Assembly (NCBI GenBank): GCA_017561085.1 | Contig: JAFZDQ010000027.1 | Span: 1 to 32,864 of the forward strand | Origin: Lachnospiraceae bacterium | GTDB lineage: Bacteria > Bacillota > Clostridia > Lachnospirales > Lachnospiraceae | Direction: 5' to 3' | DNA length: 32,864 bases | Shown here: positions 1-8,300 of the stretch, piece after piece | How positions within the stretch are numbered: the first letter of the stretch is position 1 | How the letters are laid out: each line of letters starts with the position of its first letter | Translations under genes and position numbers: made by a program | Notes under the pieces: model-generated | Database searches by the model: none | Told to the model about the DNA's origin: nothing | Seen by the model: only the letters and a program-made list of their open reading frames with translations

Positions 1-3000
1 CAGCTTTCCGATGCATATGTATTCCAGGCTGGCGGCAGTCCCGATTTAGACGAAGCAGATGTGACACACGGTGCTGCGGACGTCGGGGAGACAGGCACGG
101 ACCCGGAAACCGGACTTCAGACGGCGGTAGATCAGGATGCGGTAGATGCCTATATTTATCAGCAGCTGATGGCGAAAAAAACTAAGATTAATTTGGAGCA
201 GTTTACGATTCCTTTTGAAAGGTCAGTAGGAAATCTGATTTATAACGTGGTGAATGAGAATCCGGACCTTTATTTTGTGAATGTGGGAAGTGCGCTGGTT
301 TTTGGAAATAATACCATAGTGACATATGCCACAGTCAGCTATTATGATTCCTATGATATAGCGGCTTTTGATGCGGCGGTGGAGGATGCGCTTTCTGCTT
401 TGGATGACTCCATGAGCAGCCTGCAGAAGGCAATAGCCCTGCATGAATATATGGTGCTGAATTGTAAATATGATACAGGAAGTCCCATTAAGAGTAAGTC
501 TTATAATGCTTATGGTGCACTGGTAGACGGCGTTGCCGTTTGTCAGGGGTATGCCCTTGCTTATAAATATTTGTTAAATAAGGCCGGTGTAGCGTGCTAT
601 ATGGTCACCAGTGATACCATGAATCATGCCTGGAATATGGTAAAAACAGACGGGCAGTATTATCATGTGGATGCCACCTTTGATGATCCCCTTGCTGACA
701 GGATTGGCTACGTGCGCCACCATTATCTGCTACGTAGTGACGCAGCCATGTTAAATGGCGACCACGAGGGCTGGAAGGTAGTCTACAAGAACAAATCTGC
801 CGGCTACAAAGCAACAAGCACCGCTTATGACAATGCTTTTTGGGATGGCGTGAATTCCCCGCTGGTTATGAAGGGAAATGATTTGTTTTATATCAGTGAT
901 GCAAGCCGTGCCATCATAAAGCGCAGTATGAGTAGTGGCGCGGAAACGGTTTTGTATCAGGATTTTGAAAAGTGGAAGTCCATTGACGGAAAATATATCT
1001 GGAACTATGTCTGTTCCGGTCTGTTTCTGATTGGTGAAAGATTATATTTTAACTCCCCGGATTATATTTACAGTATTGATTTAACCGGCGGAAACGGCCG
1101 GGTGGAAACCAATAAGTTAAGTACTGCCCAAGGTTATGTATACGGCAGTGCCTGTATCGGCGGAAGTGTGAAGTATGCGCTCCACGCCAACTATTCCTTT
1201 AGCGGCGAAGAAACCGTTTCGGAAACCAAACTCCTTCACGGGGAAGGAATTCCGGTAAATAAGATTCTTTTGGACAAGGAAGAAGTGAAGCTTTCCGTAG
1301 GAGAGACAGCAGGGATTAGTGCCAAGGTTTATCCAAGTTATGTAAACCACGATGGAATTACGTGGAAAAGCAGCAATCCCTCTGTGGCCACAGTGGAAAA
1401 CGGTGTGATTACTGCCGTAAAAGACGGAACAGCCACCATTACGGCCTCTGTAGGCGGGGTTAGTGCATCCTGCCTTGTGAGTGTGCGTTACCGCCTGAAA
1501 AAGCCCGTATTTACCCCTTATACGCCTTTTAGGGGGGATGAGAGCAGTGGGGAGGATACAAGCACCATAGACAAGGGCGCGCAGGTGACCATTACGGCAG
1601 AAAATGGGGCAGTAATTTATTACACCACCGATGGCAGCAAGCCGGCTTTGGCGGTAACGTCAAAGACCAAGGAATATACGGCACCCATTACGGTTTCCAA
1701 GAATATGACCATCAAGGCCATTGCTGTTCGGGCAGACGTCGATACAAGTGAAGTAACTACTGTAAATTATATCGTTTGTACCAATAATCTGGTACTTGGC
1801 GAGACTACCCTTACCATGACAGAGGGAGAAAGTAAGACCCTGCAGTTAACGGAACTGCCTACCACCAAAACTTTGGCGGATGTTACGTTTACTTCTTCAA
1901 ATAGTAAGGTGGCAAGCGTGGATGCACAGGGGCAGATTACTGCTTTGTACGAAGGAACTGCTACCATTACGGCGCAGGTTACCGACCATCAGGGCAGAGA
2001 AGTGAAAGCTACTTGTGAAGTAACTGTGGAGCCTCCGGTTTATACCGTGACCTTTATGGGCAAGGGAAGCAATATCCCCATCAAAACCGAGAAAGTAAAA
2101 GCCCGCCGCAGTGCCACTCCGCCGGAGATTACGTTAGAGAGAACGCCTGAGGGGTATTACTTTATCGGCTGGAGAGGAAACTATACCAATGTTCAGGCGG
2201 ATACGGTGATACAGGCCCGTTTTCAGGCCATTATTTATACCATTGATTATGAACTGGGCGGTGGCGTCTTTGAAGCGGCGGTGCCAGACAGATTCACTAT
2301 AGAACATGACGATATCCTGCTTCCGGAGCCTACGCAAAACGGCATGAAATTTGCAGGCTGGTACTTGAATGAATCATTTACGGGCAGTCCTGTGGTGTGC
2401 ATTGAAGGCGGCAGTGTCGGAGATGTCACCCTTTATGCCAAGTGGGTAAATGCAAAAGGACTTTGGTTCAAGGAAGCTACTACGGAGGAGGAAAATGTCA
2501 TTCCTGCGAAAGCCTACACAGGCAAAGAAGTAAAGCCCTCCATTCAGGTATATTACGGCGACAAGCTTTTAAAGAAGGGCACCGATTATACTATTTCTTA
2601 CAAAAATAACGTGAAGGCCAATCTTCTTCAGACGGAAAAAGAACTTGCCGCAAAGCCTGCCGTAGTGATTACCGGAGAGGGCAATTACAAGGGGACCTTG
2701 CGGAGGAACTTTGTGATTGAAAAAAAGGCCCTTTCTGACAGCGATATTCAGATTGATAACCTGGCGGTAGCCTACAACAAGGGCAAAGCCGTAAAACCCG
2801 TTCCTGCCGTGAAATGGAAGGACACCAAGCTGGTTTACAAAACTGATTTTACGGTTTCTTATCCGGACAGTGAAGAGAATCTGTCTGCTTATAAAGAGCC
2901 CGGTACTTACCGCGTGATTGTGAAAGCCAAAGCAGGCGGTAACTTTTGCGGGGAAAAGGAAATAACCCTGACCATTGCAAAGCCGGCAGAGGAGCGCCTG

Positions 3001-4428
3001 ATTAGCAAGGCGACGGTAACGGCTATCGGGAAAAAGAACTACACCGGTGAGGCGATTAAGCCTACTGCAGAGCAACTGAAACTGACTTACGGAAAGAAAA
3101 AGACGCCCCTTGTGCCGGAAGTAGACTATACCGTGAAATATGACGATGCGAATGACGATTATACGAATATCGGTACCCATCAGATTATCATTGAAGGACT
3201 GGGGAAATATGTGGGCCAGCGCAGAGTCAGCTTCCAAATTAAGGGAACTGACGTAAGTACCATGAAAATTAAAGTGCCTGTTTTGACTTATGACGGAACC
3301 GCGCAGATGCCTCCCGTCAATCCGCCGGAAGTATTTGAAAACGGTGTTTTGAAAGAGGGAGCAGACCTTTCCGGCAAAATCATTATCCGGGATAAAAACG
3401 GACAGGCCTTGAAGGAAGGGGAGCACTTTACCCTGAAATTCAGCAGTAATAAAAACGCAGGAACCGCCAAACTGACGGTGAAGGGTATGGGACCCTACAC
3501 CGGAAGCGTAACCAAGGAATTTACCATTAAAAAGGCTTCTTTGGGCACTGCTAATGAGGCTGTGACGGCGGTATTTGCAAGCGATGCAGCAGGGAACGGC
3601 GCGTATGCGGGCGCCGGCGGCGCGGCGGCAGGAGGTGCAGGTGCAAATGCAAGCGGCGCGGACGTTTTCGCGTACCAGAAGGGCGGCACCAAGCCCAAGG
3701 TGGTAGTAACCTTTCGGGGACAGGTGTTAAAGGAAGGCACGGATTATACCTTAAGTTATGCAAATAATACCGCTGTGAGAGCGGCGGGCGATAATGGGGC
3801 CGGCGCTACCGCTAAATCCAAAGCACCCACCGTCACCATCACCGGCAATAAGAACTTTACAGGCAGCCGTAAGTTGACCTTCAGTATCGAAAAACAAGAC
3901 TTATCAGCTGTGAAGATTTCCGCTCCTGACAAGGTGGCAAGCAGCAAGGCGGGCGCTTTTTACAGTACGCCTGTGTTAACCGACGTAAACGGCAAAAAGC
4001 TGGTTGCCGGAACGGACTATAAGAAAACTTATGTTTATAAAGATGGTGCAGGCAACACGCTGACGAAGAAGAGTAAGCCCGGCGCAGAAACTACCGTGAC
4101 TGTCATCGTCACCGGTAAGGGTAACTACACCGGCACAGCATCCACTACTTACCGCATTATTAAGAAGAGCAACATGCTTTCTGAAGCGAAGGTGAGCTTT
4201 ACCCGGAAGTTCTACTACACCGGCGAAAAGGTGGTACTTTCCAAGGATGATTTAGTAGTGAAGGTGGGCGGCAAGACCCTCACCCCGGAGCAGTATGAAA
4301 TTGTCAGCACCAGCTACAAAAATAATGTGAAGTGCGGTACCGCCAAAGTGACCATTAAGGGCAAAGGTGAGTACGGCGGCACCAAGATCATAAGCTTTAC
4401 CATTAACCGGCAGACGATGAAGTGGTAG
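1..4428 (+). CDS. Large surface protein, transglutaminase-like plus Big_2, InlB-like and YTG-type repeats (5' partial)
   Basis: The reading frame is open from base 1, so the true start and any signal peptide lie outside the window. The first recognisable domain is transglutaminase-like (about 400-720), with a Cys at 541 (VCQGYA), a His at 625 (NHAWN) and an Asp at 670 (HVDATFDDP), in the family's Cys-His-Asp order. Next come a segment resembling a WxxG/DUF5050-type repeat (840-1240), a Big_2 Ig-like domain (1250-1490), a chitobiase C-terminal-like domain with YYTTDGSKP (1500-1770), a second Big_2 (1780-2035) and two InlB B-repeat-like units ending in FIGW and FAGWY (2040-2455). Seven YTG-type modules finish the protein. 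The domain set indicates a secreted, surface-exposed protein that may crosslink or cleave peptide bonds; the substrate is unknown. There is no LPxTG motif or C-terminal membrane anchor. A Gly/Ala-rich insert lies at about 3585-3665. Confidence 0.85.
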   Translation, partial: QLSDAYVFQAGGSPDLDEADVTHGAADVGETGTDPETGLQTAVDQDAVDAYIYQQLMAKKTKINLEQFTIPFERSVGNLIYNVVNENPDLYFVNVGSALVFGNNTIVTYATVSYYDSYDIAAFDAAVEDALSALDDSMSSLQKAIALHEYMVLNCKYDTGSPIKSKSYNAYGALVDGVAVCQGYALAYKYLLNKAGVACYMVTSDTMNHAWNMVKTDGQYYHVDATFDDPLADRIGYVRHHYLLRSDAAMLNGDHEGWKVVYKNKSAGYKATSTAYDNAFWDGVNSPLVMKGNDLFYISDASRAIIKRSMSSGAETVLYQDFEKWKSIDGKYIWNYVCSGLFLIGERLYFNSPDYIYSIDLTGGNGRVETNKLSTAQGYVYGSACIGGSVKYALHANYSFSGEETVSETKLLHGEGIPVNKILLDKEEVKLSVGETAGISAKVYPSYVNHDGITWKSSNPSVATVENGVITAVKDGTATITASVGGVSASCLVSVRYRLKKPVFTPYTPFRGDESSGEDTSTIDKGAQVTITAENGAVIYYTTDGSKPALAVTSKTKEYTAPITVSKNMTIKAIAVRADVDTSEVTTVNYIVCTNNLVLGETTLTMTEGESKTLQLTELPTTKTLADVTFTSSNSKVASVDAQGQITALYEGTATITAQVTDHQGREVKATCEVTVEPPVYTVTFMGKGSNIPIKTEKVKARRSATPPEITLERTPEGYYFIGWRGNYTNVQADTVIQARFQAIIYTIDYELGGGVFEAAVPDRFTIEHDDILLPEPTQNGMKFAGWYLNESFTGSPVVCIEGGSVGDVTLYAKWVNAKGLWFKEATTEEENVIPAKAYTGKEVKPSIQVYYGDKLLKKGTDYTISYKNNVKANLLQTEKELAAKPAVVITGEGNYKGTLRRNFVIEKKALSDSDIQIDNLAVAYNKGKAVKPVPAVKWKDTKLVYKTDFTVSYPDSEENLSAYKEPGTYRVIVKAKAGGNFCGEKEITLTIAKPAEERLISKATVTAIGKKNYTGEAIKPTAEQLKLTYGKKKTPLVPEVDYTVKYDDANDDYTNIGTHQIIIEGLGKYVGQRRVSFQIKGTDVSTMKIKVPVLTYDGTAQMPPVNPPEVFENGVLKEGADLSGKIIIRDKNGQALKEGEHFTLKFSSNKNAGTAKLTVKGMGPYTGSVTKEFTIKKASLGTANEAVTAVFASDAAGNGAYAGAGGAAAGGAGANASGADVFAYQKGGTKPKVVVTFRGQVLKEGTDYTLSYANNTAVRAAGDNGAGATAKSKAPTVTITGNKNFTGSRKLTFSIEKQDLSAVKISAPDKVASSKAGAFYSTPVLTDVNGKKLVAGTDYKKTYVYKDGAGNTLTKKSKPGAETTVTVIVTGKGNYTGTASTTYRIIKKSNMLSEAKVSFTRKFYYTGEKVVLSKDDLVVKVGGKTLTPEQYEIVSTSYKNNVKCGTAKVTIKGKGEYGGTKIISFTINRQTMKW
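2494..4428 (+). repeat. Seven-module YTG-type repeat cassette, copy 1
   Basis: Seven degenerate modules of about 75-110 residues. Each carries variations of YTGxxIKP, then GTDYTxSYxNN, then GTAxVTIxGKGNYTG, then a TFTIxK end. The modules start near 2494, 2731, 3001, 3247, 3535, 3898 and 4168. The same seven modules occur in the same order in the downstream surface protein (8320-10189). Module 2 carries VSYPD and AYKEPGTY, module 5 carries KGGTKP, and module 6 carries DVNGKKL. Such modules are beta-rich and common in Firmicute surface proteins; the function (spacing, wall binding or adhesion) is not known from the sequence. Confidence 0.8.
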
Positions 4429-4468
4429 CGGGATAGTAAAAGTAGAATAGAAGATAATTGAAGAAAAT

Positions 4469-4496
4469 AAAACCGCGTGGGCGACCATGCGGTTTT
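4469..4496 (+). terminator. Intrinsic terminator-like hairpin after the transglutaminase-like gene
   Basis: Arms AAAACCGC (4469-4476) and GCGGTTTT (4489-4496) are perfectly complementary around a 12-nt loop region in which TGG and CCA can also pair. The U-tract is short and lies inside the right arm, so it could act in both directions. It lies 41 bases after the stop codon. Confidence 0.65.
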
Positions 4497-4540
4497 GATA
4501 TATGGCAATCATTAAAAATTTATAAAATGTATCTATCCAA

Positions 4541-4569
4541 TTGTTTTTTTTATTCGTCAGTGTTATACT
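4541..4569 (+). promoter_or_regulatory. Sigma-A type promoter for the structured leader and PBECR4-like gene
   Basis: TTGTTT (4541-4546), a 17-base spacer, and TATACT (4564-4569). This predicts transcription starting near 4576, just before the first hairpin of the leader. Confidence 0.6.
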
Positions 4570-4575
4570 AAAAAT

Positions 4576-4781
4576 GCCGAAAGAGAAATCTTTCCCGTAT
4601 TTTACGGACACGCGATATAAGGAGCGTATCGCCGTTAGACCGGAAACGTTAAAACTATGCACCTACTTTACGAAATAGTTGATTTCGCATGAAAGTGGAA
4701 GGCTTTCAATTGGGTGGCACGCACCTAAATAAACCGGTATGCTTTGTAAATGTAGGAGTCTTGCAGATGCAGGACTCTTTT
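4576..4781 (+). ncRNA. Structured 5' leader, candidate attenuator or riboswitch of unknown class
   Basis: Between the promoter and the ribosome binding site there is a chain of local hairpins: GAAAGA/TCTTTC with a GAAA tetraloop (4579-4594), CCGTA/TACGG (4595-4607), GCGATA/TATCGC (4612-4632), AACTAT/ATAGTT (4653-4680), TGAAAG/CTTTCA (4690-4708), then a strong terminator. A long-range ACCGG (4639-4643) with CCGGT (4734-4738) pairing is also possible. The string GGGTGGCAC at 4712-4720 resembles the T-box element of tRNA-sensing leaders. However, I do not see the AGTA bulge of a canonical Stem I or an antiterminator that uses the terminator's 5' arm. The terminator sits only 5 bases before the ribosome binding site, the usual layout of transcription attenuation. 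The class is unassigned; it could also be an independent small RNA. Confidence 0.5.
4754..4781 (+). terminator. Leader terminator immediately before the PBECR4-like gene
   Basis: GAGTCTTGC (4756-4764), loop AGAT, GCAGGACTC (4769-4777), followed by TTTT. The stem is 9 bp with one G-U pair and extends by a further A-T and G-T. The position between promoter and start codon indicates conditional termination. Confidence 0.75.
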
Positions 4782-4796
4782 ACATAGGAGAACTTA

Positions 4797-5450
4797 ATGA
4801 TTATCAATTCTAAACTTTCAGATGAGGCTTTGTTAAAAGCTATCTATCAAGCAACTTCTGCTTATTCTAATCTAATAGGTAATTCTTATCTGATAATTGG
4901 AAAAAATAAAAATTCCAATTATTTTTATTTCCAGAACTTTTTCGAGAAAAAACATCTTATGCATTTACTGGGGATTAATTCTAAAACCTTGAGTGCAACG
5001 GAATTTTATGAGAAATGTGATTTATACAATAAGGGAAAAGGAGCGGGAATAGCATTATCAGATTGTACTCCATCGAGAAATCATAATCGAACCACGATTA
5101 ATGAGAAGTGTTCTTGTTGTGCTGATGTTTTACGTATACAGGATGCAAAGTATATGAAGATAGGCTTGAAAGATAAAATTTCTCAATATGTGAATTTTTC
5201 ATTCGGATATGGAAATGAAGCAACTTTGGGATTTCAAAAAATACGAGATACTTCTTTTCCTGTTACGTTGATACCAAGAAGTATTGATGAATTTGTTTTG
5301 CAAAAATATAGAATTATTTTTGTGCTAGAGAAAAAAGCAGAAGAAGAAAAATTTTCCCGAATAATAATGGAAGTAAAAGGCGGATTGTTTAAAGAATTAT
5401 ATAGTGATTTCCCAGATGACTTAAAAAAGTTAATAAATTTTGAAAAGTAG
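4797..5450 (+). CDS. PBECR4-like domain protein (RNase-fold, toxin-like)
   Basis: A 217-residue protein without signal peptide or membrane segment, so probably cytosolic. The start is set by AGGAG at 4786-4790, 6 bases before the ATG. The central part, with FEKKHLMHLLGI at residues 49-60, matches the pattern I know from the phage-Barnase-EndoU-ColicinE5/D-RelE-like nuclease (PBECR) families, where an aromatic/basic stretch precedes HLxGI. The remainder has a Cys cluster (CSCC, residues 105-108) and a C-terminal beta-rich part. PBECR proteins are predicted RNases or toxins linked to phages and mobile elements. The gene is visibly more AT-rich than both neighbours and breaks a run of surface-protein genes, which suggests acquisition by transfer. 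No antitoxin-sized gene is adjacent. The family call is from memory of the motif and remains tentative. Confidence 0.55.
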   Translation: MIINSKLSDEALLKAIYQATSAYSNLIGNSYLIIGKNKNSNYFYFQNFFEKKHLMHLLGINSKTLSATEFYEKCDLYNKGKGAGIALSDCTPSRNHNRTTINEKCSCCADVLRIQDAKYMKIGLKDKISQYVNFSFGYGNEATLGFQKIRDTSFPVTLIPRSIDEFVLQKYRIIFVLEKKAEEEKFSRIIMEVKGGLFKELYSDFPDDLKKLINFEK

Positions 5451-5522
5451 CCATCAAAATAGTAAATATTTCCTATTTTTTAGTCGATACATATAAAGAC
5501 TATCTTTTAGGAGGGGCATAAA

Positions 5523-6176
5523 ATGAAACGAAGAATTTTCAGCATGATTCTGGCAGCGGTGATGGTATTTACCAATGTGGATATCACAGCTTTTGCGCAG
5601 ACCGAAAGCGGCGCGGAAGTAATTGCCGTTACAGAAGATGAAACCATATCAGAAGAAGGAGAGGGCGAAAACGGTCAGACAGAAGGTACTGGTGAAGCGA
5701 CTGCGGAGCCAACAGATGAGCCTACGACAGAGCCAACTAAGGAACCTACTGAGGCGCCAACGGAGGCGCCGACCACGGAGCCGTCACCTGAGGCGACTGT
5801 AGAGCCTACCGAAGCACCGGCAGCAAGCGAAACACCAACAGCTTCCATAGAGCCTTCGCCTGCAGCAAGCGAGAGTCCTTCAGCAACGGAGAATCCTACA
5901 GGAACTCCGGCAGCTACAGAAGAACCTACCACAGCGCCAACAGAAACGCCGGCAACATCTGCAGAACCGACTGTAGAACCCACTGTGGCACCCACCCAAG
6001 CGCCAACTACGGCACCCGAGGTGGACGTGGAGGATTTCCAAGTAACCCAGAATACCACCTTAACTGAGGATATGAAGGTTACCACTCTTTATATCAAGAA
6101 AGGCTACGACCTGTTCTTAGCGGTTATGACTTGGAAGTATATGGTGATGCTGAAATTTACGGAGATATTGATTTAG
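5523..6176 (+). CDS. N-terminal part of a secreted beta-helix/YTG-repeat protein, cut by a frameshift
   Basis: The ATG is preceded by AGGAGG at 5510-5515. Residues 1-26 are a signal peptide (basic MKRR, hydrophobic core, AFAQ cleavage region). Residues about 30-165 are a Thr/Glu/Pro/Ala-rich linker of EPT and APT units, a typical flexible, probably glycosylated spacer. The last sensible in-frame residues are GYDLFL (ending at 6119). After that the frame gives a non-homologous tail of 19 residues up to the stop at 6174-6176. The -1 frame continues with SGYDLEVYGD, which aligns with ELSLDGHRLTLNGD in the downstream repeats. This ORF and the next are therefore one ancestral protein of about 1550 residues. 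A missing A at TTA-AGC would explain the break. Confidence 0.8.
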   Translation: MKRRIFSMILAAVMVFTNVDITAFAQTESGAEVIAVTEDETISEEGEGENGQTEGTGEATAEPTDEPTTEPTKEPTEAPTEAPTTEPSPEATVEPTEAPAASETPTASIEPSPAASESPSATENPTGTPAATEEPTTAPTETPATSAEPTVEPTVAPTQAPTTAPEVDVEDFQVTQNTTLTEDMKVTTLYIKKGYDLFLAVMTWKYMVMLKFTEILI

Positions 6177-8300
6177 GTGGCGGAAGCCTGATTATACACG
6201 GAAATGTGTTGCACACCTACGGTGGAATAACCTTTGCGGGCGGTAGTATGACAGTCGCCGGAGATTATCACTTAGAAGAACTGGCTAAAGACGGCACCTA
6301 TAATAAAGGCAGCGGTTCCTTCAAAATGGAAAACAGCGCAGACATCCTGGATGTAAACGGCGATTTTTATTGTAACAGCGCTACGAATAATCTTTCAGCA
6401 GGAACCATATCCTTTGCAGGGGATGTAATCATTAAGACCGTATTCAAGTGTACCGGTACCCACAAGATGATTTTTGACGGAACCGGAGAACAGGATATTT
6501 GCTTTGGTACCAATAATGACCAAATCTTTGCCAATGAGCTGGACATCCAAAATGACAAAGTAGCGGTAGAGCGCCTTAGTTTTGCAAAACTTTTGTCAGA
6601 TGCAACGATAAGCGCAGACGAAGCGGATATTTGGGCATATAGTGATAACGCTGCCATTAATTTAGATGGGCACTCATTCGCTGTTAACGGTAATTTGAAG
6701 TTAAGAGGGACTGTTAAAAAAGGTATCGACCTTGCAGGCGGCGAACTTATTGTAAACGGCAATTTACTCCATTCCTCGGGAAAGGTTTTCCTGAATGGCG
6801 GTAAACTTAAAGTTTCCGGGGATTACCGTATAGAAACCAGAGAAACAGACGATCAGGGACAGGTAGTATATTCAAGTAGCGATGGCTTTTTGGTTATGAC
6901 AAATCCGCAGGATGTATTAGATGTAGACGGCGATTTTATCACCAATAGTTCCGGTTCCAATTATGAAATGAATGCAGGAACCATTTATCTTGCGGGTGAT
7001 GTACAAATTGCGGAAGGATATTTTAGGGGAACAGGAACACATCGGGTAGTACTCGACGGAACAGATGAACAAAGGGTTAATATAGCCAACAGTAACAGTT
7101 ATTTTAGTGAACTGGACATTCAAAACCAAAGTACGGTAATAGAACGTATCGGATTTAGTAAATTGATATCAGATGTAACTTGCAGTGCCGATGACGCAGT
7201 GATTTGGGCAGGCGGTAAAGAATTATCTTTAGACGGCCATAGACTGACTTTAAATGGCGATGTCACGGTTGGCGTTTATCAGTATTTCGCTATGGACCTG
7301 GCAGGCGGCGAATGTATCGTAAACGGTGACCTTACACATACCGCAGGTGACCTTGTGTTCAACAAAGGTAAGCTTCAAGTTAACGGTGATTACCGCGCAG
7401 TCACCAAAGTAACCGGCGAAAACGGCGAGATTACTTATGATGACAGCCATACGGCTCTTTTCATGAATTTTGCGGAAGATTATATGGATGTAAACGGAGA
7501 TTTTAACTCTGACAGTTCCCGTAATTCCAAGCATGAACTCAATGCCGGCGTTATGGAAATTGAAGGAAGTATCCTGATTATAGACAGATTTTTCCGTGGA
7601 AAAGGGACCCACAAGCTGGTACTTAACGGTACGGAAGAACAGAACATTTTTATGTATCACACGGATAGCTATTTCAACGAAGTAGAATTTTTAAATGAAA
7701 ATGTTGTGATAGAAAGATTTGGTCTTTGCAAATTAGGATCCGACGCAGTGATTACTCCTGAAGACGCAGTGATTTGGGCGGGCGGTAACGAATTGTCTTT
7801 AAATGGGCATAAATGGACGATAAACGGTGATATTACCTTTGGTATTTACGGATATTTTGTGCTGAATCTTGCAGGCGGCGAGCTCATCGTAAACGGTGAC
7901 CTTATCCATACCGCAGGAGACCTTGTGTTCAACAAAGGTAAACTGTTGGTTAGCGGAGATTACCAAGCGGCCACAAAGACAGTTGCCGAGAACGGTGAAA
8001 TTGATTATGCGGCAGGTCACTCTGCGCTTTTCATGAGTTATCCTGAGGATTACATGGACGTAGATGGTGATTTTAAGTCAAACAGTACCCGTAGTAGCAA
8101 TACGGAACTCAAAGCAGGTATTATGGAACTGGCCGGGGACGTAATCATCAGCGATACCTATTATAAATTCACCGGCACCCATAAGGTGATTTTGGACGGT
8201 GATGAAAAGCAGACCATCATTGTTACAGGCCGCAGTGCATTCTTTAACATCCTGCAGCTTACCAAAAAGATGGACAACTATGATTTCCATCCTTATGGTT
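6111..8300 (+). repeat. Four tandem ~190-residue beta-strand-rich repeats
   Basis: Repeats start at about 6111, 6656, 7223 and 7793 (spacings 545, 567 and 570 bases). Each begins with LxLxGHxxxxNGD, continues with LAGGExIVNGDLxHxxG, GKLxVxGDY, DxMDVxGDF, and ends with GTHKxxLDGxxxQ and a VIERxGFxKL segment. Copies 3 and 4 are close to identical in DNA over parts of their length (for example around 7318-7375 and 7888-7946), which points to recent duplication or gene conversion. Copy 1 contains the frameshift. Confidence 0.8.

Noticed and set aside
2569-3426. Long minus-strand ORF (285 codons) inside the transglutaminase-like gene
   Set aside because: It lies antisense to a clearly coding repeat cassette, has no domain pattern or ribosome binding site, and arises from the repeat codon usage.
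5675-6085. Minus-strand ORF rich in Ser, Val and Gly opposite the EPT/APT linker
   Set aside because: It is a shadow of the repetitive linker codons; the same happens at 10430-10873 opposite the linker of the C1A protein.
6105-6131. Programmed -1 frameshifting at the split surface gene
   Set aside because: No X-XXY-YYZ heptamer and no evident downstream stimulatory hairpin; one missing base explains the data more simply.
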